A stretch of DNA of 64,000 nucleotides from Diphasiastrum complanatum (Eukaryota; Streptophyta; Lycopodiopsida; Lycopodiales; Lycopodiaceae), in contig CM055099.1 of the NCBI GenBank assembly GCA_029204225.1, forward strand, positions 60,715,449-60,779,448, written 5' to 3'. Below the pieces are notes generated by a model, which saw only the letters and a list, made by a program, of their open reading frames with translations, did no database searches and was not told where the DNA came from. Shown one piece after another: positions 56,025-64,000 of this stretch; the first letter of the stretch is position 1; each line of letters starts with the position of its first letter. The position numbers and the translations under genes are program-made.

Positions 56025-56361
56025 ATTTTTTGAGGAGTGTGAGAAATTGGCAAAAATCTAGCTTGGTATTTTTATGAAAGAAGTTTGTAAGTGAATCTCA
56101 CATGTGTGGAGGATATTCCCACGTGTGGAGAATTGTAAAGTAAATAAAAAATGTTTGATATAGGGGTCTCATAGAATTTCATAGTCAAGCATTTAGGTGT
56201 AGGATGTTGATAGGGTCAAATTTGGCATAGATGGCAAATTATCCATTTCCACTTGTAATGCCACTATTGAGCCAAAATAGAGTAGGAGACCAAACTCGTG
56301 CCAATTAGAGTGTAGACAAGTGTAATGCTTTTGTTTGATGAAGTTTAAGAGGTCCAATAGG
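56025..56361 (+). repeat. PPT and truncated 3' LTR of copy 3
   Basis: TTTTTTGAGGAG precedes TGTGAGAAATTGGC at 56038. The LTR matches copy 1 (CACATGTGTGG, CCACGTGTGGAG, GGTCCAATAGGAT) and is cut at about 56361 by Gypsy RT sequence. Confidence 0.85.
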
Positions 56362-57719
56362 ATCTCTTCAGGTAATTTTCAATTTGCTTAGTAATCTCTA
56401 CCTCTTCTTTCTGAGAAAACCTATAAGGTTGTCTAGAGATAGGGTGACTACATGGAATTAACTCAATCTTATGGTCTACCGATCTAGACGGGTAATCCAT
56501 GAGGTAATTCTTCTGGAAATACATCTTTGAATTCAGACAGTAACTTGTTCTTCTCAATTTGCTCTACCGAGTTAAGAATTTTTGACAATTCACAACTACT
56601 TAGATGCATTTCAGATAAATCCAAAATTGGTTTAGCAAATAAAGAATAAGCTTCATACTGTGAATCAAAAATCTCCATTACATTAGCAGATGAACTCATC
56701 CCAGATGGATGTACAAAATTGTCTCCAAACAATGTAACTATTTCTTTACCCTCCTGAAAAGAGAGAACATGCTTCTCAAAATCTATTTTAGGATGCTTAT
56801 TAAATAACCACTCGTATCCTAGAATAATATCTATACGTGCTAAATCTAAAACATGGAAATCAATTAACTCTCTATAGTCCTGGATCCAAACAGGGAGTCT
56901 TGGAACTTTCACATCCCACGTCTCCAACTCCGCTCCTGAAGCTAGATATACACGATATCTATGGTTACTGGCTTCAGTTTTGAGTCCGAGTCTCTGGCAT
57001 CTCAATCACTTGAGCTACGCCTTTCTTTCATTCTGGCCAAAATTTCATAACGTGTCCAGGCTGACCACAATGGAAACAAACATTGGTCCTTCTAGCCTTT
57101 TTTTGGGACAGCTCTTTCTTTTGTCTAAATTTAGATGCAGCTTGATCCAGTTCGTCAAAATATTTTTTATTCTTATTTCCATGAACTCTTTTCTTTCCTT
57201 TTTTTCTAGCTGGGTCTGGATGATCCCATCTTGTAGGTACGAGTCCAAACTCCAAGTACCCATTTTGCAATTCACAAATCTTTGGTAAAAATCCGAGTCG
57301 TCCACAACCACAAACGACTTTCTGAACACCTCCACAAACTCGTCCCATGTGGTAGGTTTAGGTTGTAAATCATGCCACCATGATGAAGCTTTACCACAGA
57401 AGAACAAAGTAACACTCTCTATCTTTTTCTCCTCAAGAATTTTGTGTAGATAAAAATAACCGGTCCACTTGGTTAACCAGTCATCCACAATTTCAAGCTT
57501 CTTCTCTTTCTTCTCCCCCAAAAATGGTTAAGGCTGAAAGCCCAAATTTGGAACAGACTAAGCTCTCACTTGATTTAACAGTACTTCCATTTGTTGATCA
57601 TGTAAAGTGTTCCTGTTGTTTATTTCATTAAGCGCTTGACTTAATGACTGACAAATTTGCAGATAGGTAGGCATTGGCACCTGACCATCAAGAGCTGCAT
57701 TTGCATTATTGTCTGCCAT
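56362..57719 (-). pseudogene. Gypsy Gag, protease and RT-start half-element
   Basis: Gag starts at an ATG at 57719 (MADNNANAALDGQVPMPTYL). It continues through a capsid region (WLTKWTGYFYLHKILEEKKI, WWHDLQPKPTTWDEFVEVF) to a knuckle CFHCGQPGHVMKFW in which the last Cys is Trp. The protease part (IDIILGYEWLFNKHPKIDF) and the linker to RT (FKDVFPEELPHGLPVDHKI, PYRFSQKEEVEITKQIENYL) follow in 56345-57005. It stops at the start of RT, where a Copia LTR begins. Frameshifts separate Gag and protease. Confidence 0.85.
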
Positions 57720-59447
57720 ATTGATTTCCTGACATGCAAAATTTGCTTAAATTAGTCGAGATCCAATCATCAACCAATAAGTGAAACGTTCAAAACCTTC
57801 ATAACTGGCTGATATCATATAGCAAGGTCTTTCACTCGTTTGAGCAAACTTTTGCAAAATCAATATCAGAACAAATCACGCAACAACACTTTTTATGACC
57901 AACCACTAACTTTTACAAAAAGTTAGGATTTTTGAAATCCGTTCGAAATGGACCAACTATGAAAATCGATTAATCAGATCGATTTTGCAAAAACACAGCC
58001 ACTGTCTCAAATCGATATCATTTCAAAAGATGCTGCATGGAACTAACTCGACATGCACTGAATTTTTTCAAAAAAGTAAATTTTTTTCGTAAATGGCCTA
58101 GTTGCTAGGAAATCTACTTTTTGATCTAGAATTGCCAAAAATAGTCACATGCAAGAATTCTACTGATCAAAATCATTGGTTATGCATGCAACATGCATTT
58201 AAGCATGCATATAGGTCTTCTCGCACGCAGGCGGAGCTTCTGTTTGTGTTCATCTTGATTGCTTACTAGCATCCTACAGGACACCAAATTGGTCACTGTA
58301 AAGCACAGTACGAAGGGAGATGGGTCTACAAGGCACTTGCCACGTCACCCTGCACCCTTGGCTTCACATGTGCGAGCATTAAATGCTTGAAAAACAGGTA
58401 GGAGGGCGCATTTTTGTGGAGAGGTATCATCAAAGGACATCCCAACCCAAAAAGACTTGGATCAGAGGCTACAAGCACTCTACTAAGGTTCATTAGAGAG
58501 GCATAGAAGCTTCTAACAGGTCCAGCAAGCAATCATAAGCTCAGATCATGCAAAAAATGCATTTTTGGCTTCCTTCAACAAGCAAAACTACAATACGTCG
58601 GTGTCTGATGCACATCTATCCAAATTGGATGCATGATGGCTCAAATCAGAGGCAATCCAACATATCTTTCAGCTTGTAACAAGAACCAACAGGTTCAGAC
58701 CACCAATTGAGAGGTAGTCATGCTCAAAAATCATCAAAAACACACTATTTTTGAATGTTTTGAGCCCCCTAATGGCGTCTAATCCCTACCAAACTTCATG
58801 AAAGATTAGGGGCAGCTTCATTACATCTCTGAGAACGTCCATACCAATTCTTGGCTGAGAAATTTGAGATCTACCCCAAAATTAGTCCAAAAAACATAAA
58901 AAACCCATGATTTTTGACCAATTTTGACCCAAATTCATGGGGGAAATCCACAAATTCGTGCCCCTTCAAATCCAAATCCCTGTAAATTCATTGCATGCAA
59001 GCACTAAAAGTTCTGATTCAAGTCAAACATGGTTTCCATAGCCCATCTATGGTCCAAAAACCCCAATTTTTGGTCCAAAATCACTATCTAATCAACCTTT
59101 TGACTTTTCAACCAACATGCAATCATTAAATTCTGTGATTAATGACTGTAAAACAGCAAGTACAATCTGGAAAACGTACTACACCAGATCCTATTATCAA
59201 TTCCTTGCAAAAACCATCAATTCTAGGTGAAAAATTCACTAAATTCATAAAAAATTCAATGATTTCCTTCAAAATTCATGGAACAAATCCACAATTATGA
59301 TCTTTGGGCTGAAAGTACACCAAGGATCTGAGAATCCACCTACTTGAAATTGAATTCCAACACTTGGAAGAAGAAGCAAAGAGCTACACCAAAAGAACTG
59401 CAAAATCCAAGATCCTCAAGCTCCACCTCCTGGTAGATGTGATCCAA
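57720..59447 (-). other. Long leader of the minus-strand Gypsy element
   Basis: About 1.7 kb lie between the Gag ATG and the PBS without coding pattern. Long untranslated leaders occur in chromovirus-like Gypsy elements. A GCATGCA-rich patch (58180-58212) lies inside. Confidence 0.55.
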
Positions 59448-59459
59448 GCTCTGATACCA
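59448..59459 (-). other. Primer-binding site, initiator Met tRNA
   Basis: GCTCTGATACCA (plus) is followed by CTGTAAGAACC. On the minus strand the LTR end ...GGTTCTTACA precedes TGGTATCAGAGC by one base. Confidence 0.88.
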
Positions 59460-59460
59460 C

Positions 59461-59830
59461 TGTAAGAACCACCAAGTGAAGATCTACAGGATTCCAATCA
59501 AATGCAAACCAAAAGGACACATGTGGAGCATGAACCACCCAACCAATATGGAGAGGCTAGTCAATATTCTAACCAATCCACCCCCAAGCCACAGTGAAGA
59601 ACACAAGAGAGGAGAGGAAGAACTGGCTCAAGAATCATAATTCACAATAGGAGGATGGGCAAGTTTCCACTAGACTTATTCTTCTCAAGAGAGAGAGAAT
59701 ATTCCCTTTAGGATCCCCATGCAACCTAAATTGAGCTATTGATCTCTTATTCTTGCATTAAAGCAGTCTTCACCATGCATGTGCTCCTATGTCCAATTAT
59801 AGGTCTGGGCCCTCATATGATTATTAATTA
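59461..59830 (-). repeat. 5' LTR of the minus-strand Gypsy element (right limit uncertain)
   Basis: It starts TGTAAGAACCACC directly beyond the PBS. Without the partner LTR the right end cannot be fixed; 59830 is a minimum. Confidence 0.5.
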
Positions 59831-60269
59831 TTTAATACGACCACGTCCGGAATGACGTAGCATAACTAATAACCACATACAACTGGACTGACCGGCTATC
59901 CACATCAAGAATAGTTCCAATTCCCTTGTACTGTACATAGACATAACAAGATTCCTTGTAGGAAATTTTTTGTATTAGTCCATTTTTCATGATAGCTATA
60001 ATAGTTAAGGATGTCGTCTTCGATAAGCAACAATATTTTATTGAATGCAGTTCAGTGGCAAAAATATATTTGCTACCATATGAAAATAAGTAAGTATTGG
60101 TGTTTTGAGATATGTTTTTTTTTTTAATGTCTTTTGTATTTCTATGTGATGATTCTAAATGTTGCCTTGATGTAGTCATCATTGGAGCGTAAATATTATT
60201 TCAATCAAAATTGATAAAGAAGGTGCATCAAATTTTCTCTATTTTAAACTATATTTTACCAATTTAACA

Positions 60270-60360
60270 CAGAGAAGAATTGATGCAATTCTCCCAGAGC
60301 TCTCAAAGAGATACCAACAACTACAAAACTTGGTGGTGAAATAAAGATAAAGTCCATTCA
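60270..60360 (+). other. Weak candidate exon
   Basis: An open stretch ends IPTTTKLGGEIKIKSIQ followed by a CAG|GTAAGC donor. It could belong with 60712-60987. No family recognised. Confidence 0.2.
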
Positions 60361-60711
60361 GGTAAGCATTTTCTTGATTACATTTTTACTAGAATTTTAA
60401 GTATTTATGTTCTTTGTGCTTTGTTTCTGACATTAGTAATCTGCTTTCATTACTTGTAGTGTGTATAGCAAAAAGATTATTTTGGTTGTAGCTAGTTTGT
60501 CATATATATATAACACCAAATTATTTTTTGAGTGGTACAATCTACAAGAGGATGTTGATGCAGATAAGATAAATTTTGGTCATTTTCTTCACTTGCTTAT
60601 GTGAACTTTTTATAATTTAGCATTGTGTTCATGAAATTACTAATCCATTGTGTTGAAAATGACATTTCACTCTTGAACAATACAATGATAAAGCATACAA
60701 ATTACAACAGG

Positions 60712-60987
60712 AGTTGATGAAGTTTCAAATGCCAAAATAGTTGTGCATGATGATGAGGCCATGAAAGTTTGTAAGAAGACGACTGCATTCCAGACAACAA
60801 TCAATGCAAATGTAATTATATATGGAGAGAAGAGGGTTGAAATCCTTCCTAATGAAAAGAAAGGGATAATAACATGGACAGAAATAGTTCTATACTAAGC
60901 TCCTGATGTACATAAAATACAGGAGCAACCAATTTTAACAGGAGAGCTTCCTAGTTTAGAAAAAGAAAAAGACAAAATAGATGCATA
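60712..60987 (+). other. Weak candidate exon or pseudogene piece
   Basis: After an acceptor-like TTACAACAG the frame reads VDEVSNAKIVVHDDEAMKV, TTINANVIIYGEKRVEIL and KKGIITWTEIVLY. A TAA follows, then open sequence again (KIQEQPILTGELPSLEKEK) to TAG. It looks like protein but was not recognised. Confidence 0.25.
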
Positions 60988-60999
60988 GATAGTTTTTTT

Positions 61000-61680
61000 T
61001 ACAAATCATATACATTTAAATGCTTTGATCAAAAAAGGTATATAATTAGACATGTACACAAGCCATTCATGGGATTTTTATTATATAAATATGGATTGTT
61101 ACATGAAATTGTCTTTTGCTTGTATGGTCGTTTTCAATATTGATGATAGTCTTGTAAGAATCTGATTATTGATTCTATTGTTCTTCCACTGTTTTGATAT
61201 TTTTGCCAATGTTTGTACATTTAATATCATGCTCTTATCTAATTTGTACTTGCAGAAAAGCAATTCTTGATATTAGAAAAGTTTGAGTCCTAAAAGTCTT
61301 TTGAAAAAAGTTTGCTTGCTAGTTTCTATCACTATAAAGTTTTTGCTTTTACGTATTTGTAAAAAAAAAAAAGCTTTATTATTAAATATTGCATAGAATC
61401 ATGATTAATTACTACTGACAATTACTGTACAAAACTAGTAAACTAGAATTCATGAGACTTACCAGTTTCTCATGAATAATGAATATGAAGTATTCAGAAA
61501 TCTCATATTGTAATAGGACAAGCTCCGTCTTGATAATCTTTACAAACAAATAAAGTTAGTGTTCTATGCACATTTCCACTTGAGAAAAAAAAAACAAATA
61601 CATGTAGAGAAATAAACAAGCTTAATCGAATATTTTTTTTATCCAGTACTTATTTTCATTGGATTCTTTACATTAGTAAA
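61000..61680. other. AT-rich stretch without recognised features
   Basis: No LTR or PPT for the Copia pol to the right was found here, although one would be expected if that element were complete. Confidence 0.4.
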
Positions 61681-61689
61681 GAGCTTACA

Positions 61690-62547
61690 TCAAAATGAGT
61701 ATGAAATAGTGCCATCAGAAATAATCCATTCGTCACTGTCCAATTTTTGCTCCTCTGTTTCTTGAAACAGAACTTTGTCCAAGGCCTTTGTGAAAATGTT
61801 AGCAACCATGTCTTTCATTCCAATGAATGTGGTCTGCAGCATTTTCTTCCCAATCAAATCCCTGATCAAGTGGTACCTGATCGCAATGTGTTTTGTCCTT
61901 GAGTAAAACACAAGGTCTTTCGTCAGATGTATTGCAGATGTGTTGTCTACTTGCAAAACCAAAGGTTCATTCCTGATTTTGCCCAATTCGTCAAGGAAAT
62001 ATCTTAGCCAAATTATCTCATTGGCCATCTTTGCTGCTGCAACATACTCTGCTTCACAAGATGACTGAGCCACAATGTTCTGCTTCTTGCTAACCCAAAA
62101 AATTGTCGTGCCTGACACAATGGTGCATCCTCCTGAGACACTCTTACAGTCGTCTTTGAGGGATGCCCAACTAGCATCACTATAGGAAAGCATTTGGAAC
62201 CCTGCATCACGACAATAACACAAACCATAATCCTTTGTTAATTGAAGATATTGCAAAATTCGTTTTGCAATCTTCCAACGTGTCGAGTCTGGATTCGTAC
62301 AAAATTGGCTCATTCTAAACACTGCATAAGCAATGTCAAAATGTGTGTTATCTGCAAGGTACATCAACGATCCTATCAGTTTCCTGTATGGTGTGAGCTG
62401 CATTAATTCTCTCTCTTCTGCATTCCTCGAACAATTTTCGTTTGTCAGCACCGTTTCTGCAAGCATTGGAGTATTCGCTCCTTTGCAATTCAGCATCTTG
62501 AAATCCTCCAGAATTTTTTGGGTGTATCTGGACTGATGAGGGTACAA
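61690..62547 (-). pseudogene. Copia RT end and RNase H, long open frame
   Basis: A 285-codon frame begins at the end of RT (SRYTQKILEDFKMLNCKGA, ANTPM). It continues through YRKLIGSLMYLA, FDIAYAVFRMSQF and RILQYLQLTKDYGL into RNase H: SDASWASLKDDCKSVSGG, SSCEAEYVAAAKM, LQVDNTSAIHLTKD, SRTKHIAIRYHLIRD and VANIFTKALD. It stops at 61690 after a short tail. This domain degrades the RNA strand of the RNA:DNA hybrid. It is intact over its length, but it is shifted relative to the RT upstream, so the polyprotein is broken. Confidence 0.88.
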
Positions 62548-63130
62548 CTTACCTCCGCATAGTCCCTGTCAATCTGCAAGCCAAGGTAACAACTGGCTTC
62601 TCCCAGATCTAGAATCTTAAAATGTTTCGAGATGTCTTTCTTCAGTTCAACAATCAGCTTCTCACTCTTGTAGAGTATCAAAGTGTCATCCACATACATA
62701 GCCACAATGATGATCTTCTTATCTGTAATTCTCACATACACATTGGAATCATCCATTAGTGGCTTGAATTCTAATGATTTCAGGGCTTGATCCTTCTTTT
62801 TGTACCATTGTCGAGCTAACTACTTCAGCCCATAGATACTCATATGCATTCTGCATGCATAATCAGAAAGTGAATTCGAGACATATCCTGGGGGTTGATC
62901 CATGTAGACCTCTTCATCTAACTCACCATGCAAGAAGGTTGTCTTCTCATCCACAATGTGGATCCTAAGATCATAAGCAGCTGCATATGCAAATAGTAAA
63001 CATAAGGACGAATGTTTCATGATAGGAGAGAAGGTCTCAGAATAGTCAATACCATATCTCTAAGAGAATCCCTTCGCTACCAGTCTTGCCTTATATTTCG
63101 AAACATCTCCATTTGGTCCATACTTTAGCT
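62490..63130 (-). pseudogene. Copia reverse transcriptase, broken
   Basis: The pieces are KTTFLHGELDEEVYMDQPPGY (62820-63020), then after a TAG at 62820-62822 the palm with the active site AMYVDDTLIL (62490-62756), and ASCYLGLQI. Another TAG lies at 63060-63062. The catalytic YVDD is intact. Both stops sit where Gln is expected. A frameshift near 62530 separates it from RNase H. Confidence 0.88.
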
Positions 63131-63137
63131 TGTATAC

Positions 63138-63999
63138 TCATTTGCATTCTACAGCCTTTCGCTTATCTAGTAATGGCTGCAATATCCATGCATGTTTCTT
63201 CCTCATGGATCTCATCTCCTCGTTCATGGCTTGGATCCATTTGTCCTTCTCTGGAAATTCAATTGCCTCCTCGAAAGTCTGTGGTTCGCCACTGAATCCA
63301 CAGTACTCTTCTGATGTGGAAGCTGAACTGCTTGTCACATATCTTTCTGGCGCTCTTCGTTGTCTTGTCGACCTTCTAGGAGATCCTCCTGGGACAGCAA
63401 TGCCTTTGCTTTGTCTGCTCTGCTAGGTCCGAAACCATCTTGGTTTACAACTACTGTAGTAGTAGGCTGTCTCTCGAATCTTTTGTCTTCTGATTCGTCA
63501 CTCGAATGCGAAGCGACTCGAAAATCTTTGTTTTTGTCTTCTGCTCTCTCTTCACTGGTGACAGATCATAATACTGTCTTTCAAGGATCTCATACCTGAC
63601 ATGATCATCGTTGGCCATTGTCCTGCTCTCATCAAATCTGACATCTTTGACTGTCTTCACAGTGTTCGTGTCTAGCATGTAGACTTTGTAGTATGACGAA
63701 TTGTTGTCATATCCTACCAGATATCTCTGTTCAGCTTTCTCATCAAGCTTCTTTCAAAGCTTATCAGGAATATGTGCATAAGTTGCACAGCCAAAGATTC
63801 TGATGTGAGACAAGTTGGGCTTTCTACCCCACCATAATTCGTGTGGTGTCACGTGAGGGACAGCAGACTTTCCTGTCATGTCCTGAATGTATGCAGTTGT
63901 AGCTACTGCTTCATCCCATAGTACTCTTGGAGCTTTCGAGTAGGCCATCATGCATCTGACAGCCTCCATCAGGGTCCTATTCTTCCTTTCTGCAACACC
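63138..63999 (-). pseudogene. Copia integrase C-terminus and linker, cut by window end
   Basis: From the right edge the sequence shows GVAERKNRTLMEAVRCMMAY, HELWWGRKPNLSHIRIFGCATYAHIPDKL (63754-63969), a Ser-rich linker (63451-63678) and the pre-RT motif EPQTFEEAIEFPEKDKW (63138-63338). A TGA at 63138-63140 replaces an expected Trp. The catalytic core and upstream Gag lie beyond the window. Confidence 0.88.
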
Positions 64000-64000
64000 G

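Larger units (their letters stand above)
53524..56361 (+). mobile_element. Third copy of the Gag-protease Copia derivative, no 5' LTR
   Basis: It begins in the leader (ATGGTAGCACACCATTATTGG, as in copy 1) and runs through Gag, protease, collapsed integrase and the unassigned tail to the PPT and 320 bp of LTR. The 5' LTR and PBS are missing. It is closer to copy 1 than to copy 2. Its left edge meets Gypsy integrase and its right edge meets Gypsy RT on the opposite strand. Confidence 0.88.

Noticed and set aside
5930-59459. Repeated GCTCTGATACCA strings as possible tRNA gene ends
   Set aside because: Each sits at an LTR edge and is a primer-binding site. No cloverleaf surrounds any of them.

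Overview
The window looks like gene-poor nuclear DNA of a land plant, dominated by retrotransposons. The evidence is Copia and Ty3/Gypsy polyprotein pieces of plant type, several primer-binding sites matching plant initiator-Met tRNA (TGGTATCAGAGC), a hAT-type transposase of the DUF659 class, a plant small-molecule O-methyltransferase pseudogene, GA/TC microsatellites and short introns with GT..AG borders. The species cannot be named from the sequence. No rRNA, tRNA, CRISPR array or bacterial operon is visible.

Layout. 1-1.3 kb: no gene, one small hairpin and a 119-bp tandem duplication. 1.34-11.6 kb: a decayed Gypsy element on the minus strand. It is interrupted by a young, structurally complete Copia-type element (1672-6760; two LTRs of about 820 bp, 5-bp target duplication CGCAC, PBS, PPT, one 743-aa ORF) and, inside its RT, by an antisense Copia integrase scrap. 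11.6-19.3 kb: repeat motifs, a coiled-coil ORF, a telobox plus GA block and the likely last exon of a host gene on the minus strand. 19.3-22.3 kb: a dead hAT transposase with an internal tandem duplication. 22.3-27.3 kb: one Gypsy scrap, otherwise empty. 27.3-40.8 kb: a mosaic of Copia and Gypsy fragments joined inside coding domains, plus a (TC)45 tract and a GCATGTCA minisatellite. 41-49.4 kb: the most gene-like stretch, with a perfect 30-bp hairpin, a candidate two-exon gene (42648-43869, minus) and several foldbacks. 49.8-51.1 kb: an O-methyltransferase pseudogene next to a Copia LTR. 51.7-59.8 kb: half a Gypsy element (plus), a third copy of the Copia derivative (plus), and the other half of a Gypsy element (minus). 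59.8-61.6 kb: two weak coding-like stretches. 61.7-64 kb: a Copia pol on the minus strand that runs off the right end.

The most notable item is a Copia derivative present as three coding copies (2.95-5.2, 28.4-30.3 and 53.6-55.9 kb) plus leader and LTR scraps at 45.7 and 50.4 kb. All three coding copies keep protease and the end of Gag, lack the same two parts of integrase, show no recognisable RT/RNase H, and share a long C-terminal region that I cannot assign. It therefore looks like an amplified non-autonomous Gag-protease family that depends on another element for reverse transcription and integration.

Most other coding pieces are broken by stops, several of the CAG-to-TAG or TGG-to-TGA type. 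The abrupt mid-domain junctions suggest repeated deletion and rearrangement, although some could be assembly joins.
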